Source of the DNA: Nostoc sp. HK-01
GTDB lineage: Bacteria; Cyanobacteriota; Cyanobacteriia; Cyanobacteriales; Nostocaceae
Length of the DNA: 64,000 nt
Reading direction: 5' to 3'
Assembly (NCBI GenBank): GCA_003990705.1
Contig: AP018319.1
Coordinates: 248,001 to 312,000 of the forward strand
Position numbers and translations under genes: made by a program. Below the pieces are notes generated by a model that saw nothing but the letters and a program-made list of their open reading frames with translations, was not told where the DNA came from and searched no databases. Position 1 is the first letter of the stretch. Every line of letters starts with the position of its first letter. Positions 35,517 through 44,254 of the stretch are shown here, one piece after another.

Positions 35517-36779
35517 CTACCCCTCCCATCTCACCAACAGCCCATCTGCTGCGACCAAACCCCAATGCTGACACTTCGCCACTAATTTCTTAATCACAAT
35601 CCGCAAAGCAGGGTCATCCGCCCAGCATTCCATCAAAAAATCATCCCCTGGATTTTCGCGCCATTGTTCAGCCATCTTGAGCTTTTCCATTCTCCAAGGC
35701 CGCACCCTCGATCTCTCAACAACAGCCTCATACGACCATTTTTCGGGATCGGAGTCAGCCGTTACAGCACAAACACCTTCATGATGGGCTTTTGGTTCCT
35801 GTGCTGGCAAATTCGACATAGCAGGGGCGGCGGAAAATGTGTCTTCATGACTAATTTCCGGCTCATCACTCAATTCCTGGTTCTTTTCCACCAACGTTCG
35901 CGTAGCGTCTCGAAGAGAAGCAGACAGGCTTGGTTGAGCTTGGTTTTGGGACTGACTGAGATTTTCAGGATTTGAATCGGCAGGGGCGGCGGAAACCTTG
36001 TCTTCATGATGGGTTCCTGGTTCATCACCCAAATTTTGGTTCTTCACCACCAACGAAGCAGACTGGCTCGGCACAGCTTCTACAAGCGTCAGCGTCGTGC
36101 AGTCCGTTACCGCAGGTAATTCTTCTTTCTTTTCTTCCACGCCCTCAAAGGTCTGAGGTGACGCATCCCCCAAGGATGCGATCGCCGTCTCATCAACACG
36201 CAAGTTTTCATTTTGCGTGGAAGAAACACACCTCACAAACTCTTCAGTAGAGTTTGTGAGGTGTTCCTGAATAGTTCGTGAGGGTTTGTAGAACCCTTGC
36301 TCTGATTGAGTTTTGTCTGAGATAGACGCTTTATTTAAACAACGCATTTCTTCAGAGCCAGCATTTACCTCTGCATTCTTAGCATTTGATTCTTGTTTTG
36401 TAGAATTTGGTTCCTCAGCGTTGGCTTTCTCCCAGAACTCTTTCATACGACTGCCATGCAAATTCCGCACCATCCAGCCAACTGTCTCGCGTCCGTCCTG
36501 TATCGACTTGTCCGGCTTAAAAATGAATAGCCCACTTTTAGAGAGAATTTTCTTTGCACAGATAAAACTGCTGTAGCCCAAAGCTGTAGACAAGGGCATC
36601 CACCGGGAACCATACGGGTCTGATGTCCAACATTCCTGCCACAGTTGATTAACTGACGGTTTTTGCTGTGAAGCCCAAAGCATATCTTCAATAGGGATGA
36701 TTACGTGAAGTCGCTTGTATTGAGATTGTGGTTTCTCCTTAGTAGGCTTTTTGGTGGGTTTTGTAATGGTTGCTGTCAT
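35517..36779 (-). CDS. Plasmid-type hypothetical protein with internal repeats
   Basis: 420 residues from ATG 36779, chosen because AGGAG lies 8 bp before it; an upstream ATG at 36821 has no such site. The N-terminal part (about 15-120: LWQECWTSDPYGSRWMPLS, ALGYSSFICAKKILSKSG) and the C-terminal 70 residues (FLMECWADDPALRIVIKKL) look folded. The middle 200 residues are low-complexity, acidic and Ser/Glu-rich, with a duplicated unit (HEDKVSAAPADSN and HEDTFSAAPAMSN). A short interspersed repeat is inserted in frame in one unit. The WQECW/MECW motifs at both ends suggest two related modules. Function unknown; probably DNA-related plasmid upkeep. Confidence 0.6.
   Translation of the reverse strand: MTATITKPTKKPTKEKPQSQYKRLHVIIPIEDMLWASQQKPSVNQLWQECWTSDPYGSRWMPLSTALGYSSFICAKKILSKSGLFIFKPDKSIQDGRETVGWMVRNLHGSRMKEFWEKANAEEPNSTKQESNAKNAEVNAGSEEMRCLNKASISDKTQSEQGFYKPSRTIQEHLTNSTEEFVRCVSSTQNENLRVDETAIASLGDASPQTFEGVEEKKEELPAVTDCTTLTLVEAVPSQSASLVVKNQNLGDEPGTHHEDKVSAAPADSNPENLSQSQNQAQPSLSASLRDATRTLVEKNQELSDEPEISHEDTFSAAPAMSNLPAQEPKAHHEGVCAVTADSDPEKWSYEAVVERSRVRPWRMEKLKMAEQWRENPGDDFLMECWADDPALRIVIKKLVAKCQHWGLVAADGLLVRWEG
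35895..35912. repeat. 18-bp interspersed repeat inserted in frame in a coding sequence
   Basis: CGTTCGCGTAGCGTCTCG here is absent from the paralogous internal repeat of the same gene near 36050. It matches the GCGTAGCGTCTCG-type dispersed repeats common in Nostoc/Anabaena genomes. It adds the residues RDATRT without breaking the frame. Confidence 0.65.
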
Positions 36780-36880
36780 TTTACAATCTCCTAAGTATTG
36801 GCGCACGATAATCTCACCCAACGCTCACGCTGGGTTTTGAGCATTCGGAAAAGCTGGTCTAAAAAATTACAATGTACGGG

Positions 36881-38557
36881 TTACAAAAGCCGCAACTCAT
36901 CTTTGAAATAGCGGTCAGTCTTCTTGGGCTTGTCTTTCCAATGCTGCCAAGCTACCCAAACCTCATCCCCCATGTCTTCAATAACTTCACCTTTGGCCGC
37001 ATACAACGCAAAATAAGGATCAGCATGGGCAACAATAGAACCAAGCTCAATAATCAATTCGCAATTAGAAGAGTTGGAGTTAGCAGGGGTTTCGTCAGGA
37101 ACAAATGGTTCCGTAATCTTGGAGGATTCAGCTATCTCAAGGGCAGCGATTAACTCCGTTTCTTCTGTGGTTAATTCCGCCCAGTAGTCAGCTTTGATAA
37201 CCTCGTACTCTGTAGCCACTTCTAAATAGTCCCACCAACTACACCCAGGCTTGGACAGCACCGCCCGAATGTCACTAACAGCCTGTGGAAGTAGCTGCAA
37301 TTGCTCTGCCCGATATGTGATCGCCTGTGGTGTTGGTTCACTGCCCAGAATTAACGCCGCAGCTTGCAGTGCTTGGATATTATTCATAGCAGAGGCTAAA
37401 TTCCCCAAAGCAATGCCCATCAGTCGCAAGCACTCTTGGGCGTTCTCCTTGGGTGGTTCAATAGCCAGTGATCGCAGATCAATAGTCTTGTCTAACGCTT
37501 GCTTAACTTGTTTGTTGAGAGCCTTAGTTGCCTGTTTGGTGAGAGTATTGACTCGTTCTTGAGCCGGACGTTCTTGTACAGCGTGTTCCAATTCCTGAAT
37601 ACGTTTTTGTAGTCGTTGGTTCTCAAGCTCTAGCTGCCTTAGTCCTTCCAACTCGTACAACCGTTGTTGCAACTGGATGTTCTCTTGCTTCTGTTGCTGA
37701 AACAGGTTTTGTAACCCGGTCAGTTGTTCTTGAACTTGCTGCTGGGCTTGGGCTGTAGCTTCTGAGAGCAAGCCAATTCTCAAGTCCTGCTCTAACCGTT
37801 CCAGTTCTTGCTGGTGCTGCTGCTTCAGTTGAGCGATCGCTTCGGCGTATTCTTTAGGGTAAGTTCGCTCGGTGGTACATGGCTCGATTGCCTCATTACT
37901 CAAAGGAGACAAATCAGCATTGTTAATCAGTTCCTTGCCGTCTGCGAAAGTGACAATCTGCTGCCAGTTGTTCGGTGCATCTGCCTCTATGGTTCCTTCC
38001 TCAGCATAACGGGGATGTGCTGGTGAGGTAACTTTTACTGTGTTAGTTTTAGGAACCACTGGTTCCTGAGTTTGTTGAAATATTGGTTCTTCAGTTTTAG
38101 GAACCAATGGTTCCTGAGTTTTTTGGCGCGGAGGCCGAGGAACCACTTTGTTTGCAGCTGCGGTAAAGTCTGATTCACTGGGGGTAGGGTTTTCTTGCAG
38201 TGCGATCGCAACGGCTTGTTTCAGTTTCTCTGGTTCCTTGACCAAACGCACTAACGAACGGGCTTGACGCTCATTTTTGATGTGTTCGCCTAACTCATCG
38301 GCTGTGTCTTTAACTTTTTTGGCTCCCAGCAGTTGATTGATGCGTCGGTATCCACCCCAAGCGGATAATTCAGCTTGGCAGTATTCCTCAAAAGATTTGT
38401 ATCCGGCTTCACGATACAGTTGTTGTTCCCTCATCTGGAGAATTTCATCAACTGCTTGCCACTCGAAGCGGTCAATAGCAGTGAAGGTTTCTTTGATGCT
38501 GGTGTTGAGAATTTTATAGCTGGGTGCTGATGTTGTTTCACGGTCTAGTGTCAGCAT
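36881..38557 (-). CDS. Large coiled-coil plasmid protein with KorB/ParB-like N-terminal module
   Basis: 558 residues. The N-terminal 120 residues contain a module shared with the protein at 44255-45178: MREQQLYREAGYKSFEEYCQ, a helix-turn-helix-like stretch, then NERQARSLVRLVKEPEKLKQA. After a Pro/Thr linker with repeated EPVVPKT units comes a long Gln-rich coiled coil (about 240-345). The C-terminus carries a short beta motif IVAHADPYFALYAAKGEVIED. Such proteins recur on cyanobacterial plasmids and may bind DNA in partition or regulation. It is 101 bp upstream of the 420-residue gene on the same strand, so the two are probably one operon. Confidence 0.65.
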   Translation of the reverse strand: MLTLDRETTSAPSYKILNTSIKETFTAIDRFEWQAVDEILQMREQQLYREAGYKSFEEYCQAELSAWGGYRRINQLLGAKKVKDTADELGEHIKNERQARSLVRLVKEPEKLKQAVAIALQENPTPSESDFTAAANKVVPRPPRQKTQEPLVPKTEEPIFQQTQEPVVPKTNTVKVTSPAHPRYAEEGTIEADAPNNWQQIVTFADGKELINNADLSPLSNEAIEPCTTERTYPKEYAEAIAQLKQQHQQELERLEQDLRIGLLSEATAQAQQQVQEQLTGLQNLFQQQKQENIQLQQRLYELEGLRQLELENQRLQKRIQELEHAVQERPAQERVNTLTKQATKALNKQVKQALDKTIDLRSLAIEPPKENAQECLRLMGIALGNLASAMNNIQALQAAALILGSEPTPQAITYRAEQLQLLPQAVSDIRAVLSKPGCSWWDYLEVATEYEVIKADYWAELTTEETELIAALEIAESSKITEPFVPDETPANSNSSNCELIIELGSIVAHADPYFALYAAKGEVIEDMGDEVWVAWQHWKDKPKKTDRYFKDELRLL

Positions 38558-38790
38558 AATTATTGCCCACTATTGGTAAATGCACGAAAACAGTTGGGGT
38601 CGCAATTTGCCAAAGTGAGCATCTAGCCTGATTTTAGACCATGCCAAAATTGTGTCAGCATAATAATTAGCTCACTTTTTTGAATAGATTGAGCGAAGCG
38701 ATCGCAGTGCTTTCCGGCGGGCGATCGCTTTCAATTTGAGCGGATACTTTTAGTATCCACTGCTGTTAATATAGCACTGAGAGTATCTAA

Positions 38791-39147
38791 ATGGGGCAAA
38801 AAATTATGCTGATTTTGGCATCAGCCGCACCGTATGTTAGTTGGGGAGAAGGAAGAGCAAAGCTATTGAAAGCTTTACTCAAAGCAAAATTTGGTACAGA
38901 GATTTCTTCGTATCAAGTCCACAAAATTTTAGTAGATGCCGAGTTAGAAGGAATATCTATTGCTTATACTAAAAAGCTTCTAGGCGATAGTGGTAAAAAT
39001 AATATTGCTCAAACAGTAGCTTTAGAAAAAGTAATAAAGATGTGTAAAGTATTAGAAATACCAGTAGATGAGTTAGTACCTTTATTTGAAATAGAAGCAC
39101 CAACGAATTTTATAGATCCGCTTGACTTAGATACTAGTAGTAGCTAA
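38791..39147 (+). CDS. Small helix-turn-helix-type hypothetical protein
   Basis: 118 residues, mostly helical: ISSYQVHKILVDAELEGISIAYTK resembles a Cro-like DNA-binding fold, and VALEKVIKMCKVLEIPVDELVPLFE resembles the XRE-type C-terminal helix. It is divergent from the coiled-coil gene; the 233-bp gap has two HIP1 GCGATCGC sites and may hold both promoters. A regulator of this pair is a reasonable guess only. Confidence 0.6.
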   Translation: MGQKIMLILASAAPYVSWGEGRAKLLKALLKAKFGTEISSYQVHKILVDAELEGISIAYTKKLLGDSGKNNIAQTVALEKVIKMCKVLEIPVDELVPLFEIEAPTNFIDPLDLDTSSS

Positions 39148-39228
39148 AATAGAAGTACAAAAACAAAGACGACCGCCTGCCTGAGAAACATTGCGATCGC
39201 CTTTTACCCTTTGATAAGGACTTCTATT

Positions 39229-39891
39229 ATGCCTTACACAATATATAGACAGCAAGCAGTAGATGAGCAAACCCTAGCTCAAACAGAACTCAATCAGTAC
39301 ATTGCTGACCAAGCCCAGACAATCGCACCAGAAGAATTTACCAGCATTGAAATCGACCTCTACCATCATGAGATTTACGCCAACGGTCAGTTAATCGCCC
39401 AAATCACTTATGACCATAGCGATTTTGTCACTCAGCCCTGGTTGGTAATAGTCAACGACAAAGAAGAATTTCGTGCTGATGCTTGGGGTAGGTGTTACCG
39501 CTACATCTGCACACATCACAAAGATGGTTCATTACCAGTTCAGGAAGAAGAAACCCTAGCCGCTACAACTGGGAATGAAATCTTGGTGCAGATTGCTCAA
39601 GCTTGTGAGAACTTTAGCTTAGAACTGCTGGATGATGGAATCTACAGAGGCGACGAGAAATTAGGCGAAGTTGGAGAAACCAAAGGTACTTGGTGGTTCA
39701 CAAGCACCTCTAACGCTCGTCAACAGAAAATCATTTGTGAATCTGCATCAGACGCAGTGTGGTGGTTATCCAGAGAAGACTTGGCAGAGTGTACGGCGCT
39801 TGACGAATATTTGCAATATCGGCCGCTTGAGCAATTGCCTTGTGTGGAGTTGAAAGAATTGCTCGATAGTGAGCTGGTTGTAGCGATGTAG
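39229..39891 (+). CDS. Hypothetical protein of plasmid type
   Basis: 220 residues from ATG 39229, preceded by AAGGA at a suitable distance; an in-frame TTG 18 bp upstream is less likely. Mixed alpha/beta, acidic, rich in Trp (TKGTWWFTSTSNARQQ, DAVWWLSREDL). An IS5-family element is inserted 2 bp after its stop codon. No family recognised. Confidence 0.6.
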   Translation: MPYTIYRQQAVDEQTLAQTELNQYIADQAQTIAPEEFTSIEIDLYHHEIYANGQLIAQITYDHSDFVTQPWLVIVNDKEEFRADAWGRCYRYICTHHKDGSLPVQEEETLAATTGNEILVQIAQACENFSLELLDDGIYRGDEKLGEVGETKGTWWFTSTSNARQQKIICESASDAVWWLSREDLAECTALDEYLQYRPLEQLPCVELKELLDSELVVAM

Positions 39892-39893
39892 TA

Positions 39894-41028
39894 GACTTGT
39901 CCGAAATATTAACTTAGGAAAAGAAAAATGGTAAAACATGAAATTGAGCGTCTACCATTTTTCAATATTAGTTATGGTTTTTGATTATATCGAGAAATAT
40001 CCACATAGAACAAAACAAATTTTAGGGATTAGTTACGAGCAACTAAAATCATTATTAAATTGCGCCATAAAAAGCCATCAGGAAAGGAAAACCAAATTCC
40101 AAAGCCAAAAAATAAGAATTAATTCGGCTGGTGGTGGTCGTAGAGAAAAGTTATCGACCGAAGAACAAGTATGTTTATGCCTATTTTATCTCAGACAGAT
40201 GCCAACATTTCAAGTATTAGGAATGTTATTTGGGGTATCGAAGACAGAAGCCAACGATACTTTTCATTATTGGATATCAATACTGCGAGATGTTTTACCA
40301 GCTAGTTTATTAGAACAAGTCTCAAATAATGAGAGCGATTTACAATTTGTGCAAGAAGCATTAACGAATTTTAGGCTATTAGTGGATAGTCTAGAACAGC
40401 CAATATATAGGGACTCTGACCAAAAAGAACAACAAAAATATTTTTCTGGTAAGAAGAGACAACATACATTAAAAAGTCTAATGATTGGGATGCCAGAAGG
40501 TAAGGATATTGTGGAAGTGGAAGTGGGCGTTCCTGGGCCAACAGCAGATATAAAATTGTTTCGCCAATCTCAAAATAAATTTGATGAATCTCAACCTTTT
40601 TCAGGGGATAAAGGTTTTCAAGGAGGCGAAAACATCACTACTCCTCATAAAAAGAAACCAAAACGAGAATTAACTCAACAGCAAAAAGATGAAAATAAGG
40701 CTTTGTCTAGCAATCGAATATTCATCGAGCATTTGATTAGATTACTTAAAATATTTCGGATTGTTTCACAAAGATTCCGCTTAAAACTCGATACTTATGA
40801 GCAAATTATTTTAACAGTATGTGGGTTAGTTAGATTGAGAATAGGTAGCTTAGTTCTTCCAGGTTAGCTAGTAGTAATAATCATAAATCTTTATAAATTA
40901 GGAGTTGATTTTTATGCCTCTAAACTATCACTAACTATCTCAAAACCTTATAACTGCGTTTTTACGCAAATATCAAAGTTTTGCTTCAAAGCTTTGAACA
41001 GTATGGCTTTGGTGTTTTCGGACAAGTC
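39894..41028 (+). mobile_element. IS5-family insertion sequence (DDE_Tnp_4 type)
   Basis: 1135 bp. Ends GACTTGTCCGAAA (39894-39906) and its complement TTTTCGGACAAGTC (41015-41028). TA flanks both sides, consistent with a 2-bp TA duplication. One intact transposase gene. It landed directly after the stop codon of the upstream gene, so that gene is spared. Confidence 0.88.
39938..40867 (+). CDS. IS5-family transposase (DDE_Tnp_4)
   Basis: 309 residues. N-terminal helix-turn-helix with LSTEEQVCLCLFYLRQMPTF and LGMLFGVSKTEANDTFHYW. DDE-type core: DSLEQPIYRDSDQKEQQKYFSGKKRQHTLK (DG/DS then KKHxxK-like), PGPTADIKLFRQ, SGDKGFQG and a C-terminal Glu in SSNRIFIEHLIRLLK. Layout matches transposases often annotated as transposase family protein in Nostoc. 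No disruption, so probably functional. Confidence 0.88.
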   Translation: MKLSVYHFSILVMVFDYIEKYPHRTKQILGISYEQLKSLLNCAIKSHQERKTKFQSQKIRINSAGGGRREKLSTEEQVCLCLFYLRQMPTFQVLGMLFGVSKTEANDTFHYWISILRDVLPASLLEQVSNNESDLQFVQEALTNFRLLVDSLEQPIYRDSDQKEQQKYFSGKKRQHTLKSLMIGMPEGKDIVEVEVGVPGPTADIKLFRQSQNKFDESQPFSGDKGFQGGENITTPHKKKPKRELTQQQKDENKALSSNRIFIEHLIRLLKIFRIVSQRFRLKLDTYEQIILTVCGLVRLRIGSLVLPG

Positions 41029-41393
41029 TAGTTCAGGGAATGGGGCAAGGTGCAGACAAGAGAAAATTTCTCCTCTGCACCTCATTCACCCTGCACATCT
41101 ACCATTTACTACCCCTGTTCTGTCACTCTGAGAAAAGAAAAATTTGAGGCAAATTTTCAACTTTATATATAACAAGTGTTTGAGCATTTATTTTCTAATA
41201 GAATGTCCCAAATCAAGCTTTTTTGGTCAAAGCCTTATGCTGTAAGCCTCCTAGATTATTCTCTGACAAAAGTGACAAATGAGGGCTACTTACACCAATG
41301 ACTGATTCGCTTCAAATATAACCCCTGGCATTGGACAGACATTAGTATTTTTGTCCTAATTTTTGACAAATCTTTTCATTCATAGATAAAACA
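41029..41393. other. Intergenic region after the IS element
   Basis: 365 bp, no open frame of note. It carries AT-rich runs and the likely promoter of the next gene; no individual box is convincing. Confidence 0.4.
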
Positions 41394-41939
41394 ATGCAAC
41401 AAACACTCTCAATTCCCCAAGATTGGCAATACCCTCGATTTAGCTTCGGTGGACGCACACAACTCGGTGTGATTATAGGTATGAAATACTACGCCGAAGA
41501 TACATATTTAGGTAATGAATATGGCGTAGGCTGGCATTACATTATGTTGGCAGACAAGAATGGTGAAGATGAAGAACATCGCACGGAAGAACATATCAAA
41601 CTGCTTTCAGCACAAGAATTAAAAACAATGTTAGAGGCAGAAATTCAGAATTACCAGCGTCAAATTCAATCACTAAAACATCAATTAGAGTCTATTCCTG
41701 CAATTGTTGTAACAGCTAACTCTACTGACGAAAAACATATCCAACAGCCCCAGGAAGCGTGTTATCCATTTCTGCACGATTTAGTTAATGGTGCAAAATT
41801 CCTTATTAGAGAAATTGCAAATCATCCTGAATATTTAACACTTGAGTATCAGCCTGATTTAACTGTTGGTGATGCTGAGACTGCACTTTCTTATCTGGAA
41901 TTGGAACTTGAATCGAGTCCAAGTCTCTATACACAGTAA
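41394..41939 (+). CDS. Hypothetical protein with central coiled coil
   Basis: 181 residues. The N-terminal 60 residues are beta-rich (FSFGGRTQLGVIIGMKYYAED, EYGVGWHYIMLADK), then a coiled coil (KTMLEAEIQNYQRQIQSLKHQ, residues about 80-105), then a helical end. The beta part resembles small SH3-like or KOW-like folds, but I do not recognise the family. Lone gene on plus with its own leader. Confidence 0.6.
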   Translation: MQQTLSIPQDWQYPRFSFGGRTQLGVIIGMKYYAEDTYLGNEYGVGWHYIMLADKNGEDEEHRTEEHIKLLSAQELKTMLEAEIQNYQRQIQSLKHQLESIPAIVVTANSTDEKHIQQPQEACYPFLHDLVNGAKFLIREIANHPEYLTLEYQPDLTVGDAETALSYLELELESSPSLYTQ

Positions 41940-42050
41940 AAAACGTTAATTCAAAACTAACAAGCTCAATAAATTGCGAATTCCGAATTGCGAATTGGTT
42001 GAGTCGCTATACCAAAAAGCTTGCTTGACTGAGAATTTGGAGATTGAGTC

Positions 42051-42410
42051 ATGAGCATCAAATGGACAGAACCAGAATTAGCAACTCTTTATGAAATGGC
42101 AGAAACACACACAGTAAAACAAATTGCTTTTCGCCTCAAAAGACGAGGTTTTCATCGTACAGAATTAGCCATCGCTAATAAACTTAATGCTTTGGGTTAC
42201 TCTATACGCCCCACTTTGGATAACTATAGCTGTCGTGAAATTGCTAAAAACCTTTCTCTAGATACTGGCACGATTATTTATTGGATAAAGCAGGGCTGGT
42301 TGAAAGCGAAAAAACGCTCTGCTAGTTGTTACCAAGTAAAAAGCCGTGATTTAAAACAGTTTTTCAATCACCCTCCAAAGTCTATGAGAAAACGGATTGC
42401 AGCTCCATAA
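42051..42410 (+). CDS. Helix-turn-helix DNA-binding protein
   Basis: 119 residues with two probable DNA-binding modules. First, a SANT/Myb-like start: KWTEPELATLYEMAETHTVK, then FHRTELAIANKLNALGY. Second, a MerR/excisionase-like stretch: YSCREIAKNLSLDTGTIIYWI, then KQGWLKAKKRSASCYQVKSRDLKQF. Probably a regulator or terminase-small-subunit-like protein. After its stop another frame stays open to 42556 (SLWNQLNKLIRKSGIKR), which may be a frameshifted tail or an unrelated fragment. Confidence 0.65.
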   Translation: MSIKWTEPELATLYEMAETHTVKQIAFRLKRRGFHRTELAIANKLNALGYSIRPTLDNYSCREIAKNLSLDTGTIIYWIKQGWLKAKKRSASCYQVKSRDLKQFFNHPPKSMRKRIAAP

Positions 42411-42662
42411 CCGCCTATCTCTCCGTGAAGGATGGAAAGCACGTATGGAGCCTGTGGAATCAACTAAATAAGTTAATTCGGAAATCTGGCATTAAGCGTC
42501 ATGACTTTTATGCCATCTCTAACTGGGAGTCTTTGGTCAAGCAAAGGTCGGAGTAATCTGACAGGAGCAAGCCTCGGTGTTAAAGACGATTTCTAAAGAA
42601 GATAAATCGCTAACTTCCTTCTACATAGATTTGAGCATTATTGCCCATATATGCGTAGATTC

Positions 42663-42860
42663 TTACAAGCGATAGACGTAGCAATAATGACATCCAGCAT
42701 TACAGCGATCTGTAACTTCCACAGAGGCAGCAAACTTAGTTCTAGTTTGCAGAAGTAAATGTGAAGCAACGGTAGAAGTAGCAGTGAGAATAGCACTGAA
42801 TCTTTCAAATCTTTCAGATAAAGTATATGCTGGTTTATAGGGAGAGAAGTAATTGTTCAT
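42663..42860 (-). CDS. 65-residue protein ending in a radical-SAM CxxxCxxC motif
   Basis: The protein has a folded-looking N-terminus (FSPYKPAYTLSERFERF) and ends in SVEVTDRCNAGCHYCYVYRL. The CNAGCHYC part is the iron-sulphur motif of radical SAM enzymes, normally near the start of a 300+ residue barrel. Here a stop follows six residues after the motif, and no continuation is visible in any frame downstream. It is either a truncated radical SAM gene or a small protein that keeps only this motif. Function of the short form unknown. Confidence 0.5.
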   Translation of the reverse strand: MNNYFSPYKPAYTLSERFERFSAILTATSTVASHLLLQTRTKFAASVEVTDRCNAGCHYCYVYRL

Positions 42861-43596
42861 ATTTAAAATTGAGATTTACAATTAGCTGTTATTTAATATC
42901 TAACGTCAGACATTAGATGTTTTTTAATAAATTGAATCAGAAGGTAGATTCATAAATATTTTATACAGACTTTAACATATTTTTAGATAATATCAACCTT
43001 GAGAGATTTAATATTAAATCATATTAATTTGTTTATGTGTCTATTTTTAAATGAGTAAATAGTCAATACATCTGGAGATAGAAAAGAATCTTAATTTATC
43101 TATCTTTAGACGCTTGCCAATAAAAGGTAAGACTGCATTTAAAAGTAATTACTATTACCAGTCAAAAATACTAAATTTTGAGAATTATTTAAATGCTAAA
43201 AAATAAATTTACTAGAAGTGTGAATTAGCTAATCACTACACTTTCAAATAAAGCCAAAATCTACAACCTAAGATCCTGATTTTAAAGCTGAACTTAAGCA
43301 TTTTATGTATCAAGCAGAAATGATGATGTTATAAAAACATTAATAATCGAAATTGCTTACGTCCTAACACCATCAAACTTCACATGATATCTCACAGTAA
43401 TACACATAAATATTAAAAGTATATGACTATACCTTTGAAAAAAAATAAATCCCGTGAGTATTACTAGGTAAGAATTTACTACAAATTTTTTCAACTCTAG
43501 TAGAACCTAAAACAAATCAGTAGCCTACTTTAGCTGACTACTGATACGCATAGATGATATATGCGTTAATTATTGCAACTATCTATAGATAGATTA
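42861..43596. other. AT-rich stretch without genes
   Basis: About 735 bp, strongly AT-rich, no open frame of note and no clear repeats. Nothing assigned. Confidence 0.5.
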
Positions 43597-43857
43597 TCAA
43601 TCGCAGAAGCGATCTACCCGCAAATCCCGCCAGACATCAGAAACCTGCCAGCCAGAGTTACCCACAGACTGAACCGGAGGATTATCGAGTAATGGGATAT
43701 AGCTAGGTTGAGCTTCTGGGGCAACAGTTATAGGTTGCTCGATTACAGGTGGTGAAGGAGGAACTGGATCAGCAGCTTGAAGAAGTTGGTCTTCGGCTAA
43801 CTCGATTTCCCGCATTTGTCTAAGGGTAAGCTTGTCAGATTTTTTGATGATTTTCAT
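43597..43857 (-). CDS. Small hypothetical protein with Pro-rich middle
   Basis: 86 residues from ATG 43857 (MKIIKKSDKLTLRQMREIEL). A longer frame reaches 43977, but its extra residues look untypical and the basic helical start at 43857 is more plausible. N-terminal helix, Pro/Glu linker (PVPPSPPVIEQPITV), C-terminal WQVSDVWRDLRVDRFCD. Not recognised; no strong ribosome binding site. Confidence 0.45.
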   Translation of the reverse strand: MKIIKKSDKLTLRQMREIELAEDQLLQAADPVPPSPPVIEQPITVAPEAQPSYIPLLDNPPVQSVGNSGWQVSDVWRDLRVDRFCD

Positions 43858-44153
43858 AAGAGTTAAAAAATGTAAAAAGTAGTGGCGAAAAAGAGCGGAG
43901 TTACCCAGAGATACAGCTTTTGAAGCAGCCCCAGAAAGAACGTAAAAGCTAGTGTGAAAAATCAGGACTAAAATCACACAGAATAAATAGGATACAACAG
44001 ATTAAGGGCAAATACGAGTGGTCTGCCCAGCCCTAATTGGTGTTCTATGCCCAGATATTCAGGAATTGTAGAAATGTAATGAGTGTTGGAAATTTAAATT
44101 GAACACATTGTCACAAGCAGCAGAAATGCAAAGATAGAAGAAGCGTTGAAAAA

Positions 44154-44178
44154 CCCCAACCTTAGCTAAGGACTGGGG
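44154..44178. terminator. Strong hairpin, possible terminator
   Basis: CCCCA-A-CCTTAG-CTAAGG-AC-TGGGG forms a nearly continuous stem, 76 bp upstream of the next plus-strand gene. No T-run follows on plus; on minus AAAACCCC gives a short GGGGTTTT tail, so termination of a leftward transcript is possible. Confidence 0.45.
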
Positions 44179-44254
44179 CTGGAATAATTAAGACTATTCT
44201 CATGATGACACAAAGAAATATTTATCTCAGCCATATCAGCCTGGAGGTAGGGTA

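Noticed and set aside
36443-36691. Alternative minus-strand frame within the 420-residue plasmid gene
   Set aside because: Shadow of the real gene in another frame, with no start signal and an implausible composition.
42411-42600. Group II intron or retron remnant after the helix-turn-helix gene
   Set aside because: An open frame of about 50 codons exists but no domain V hairpin or reverse transcriptase motif is present. Left as an unassigned fragment.
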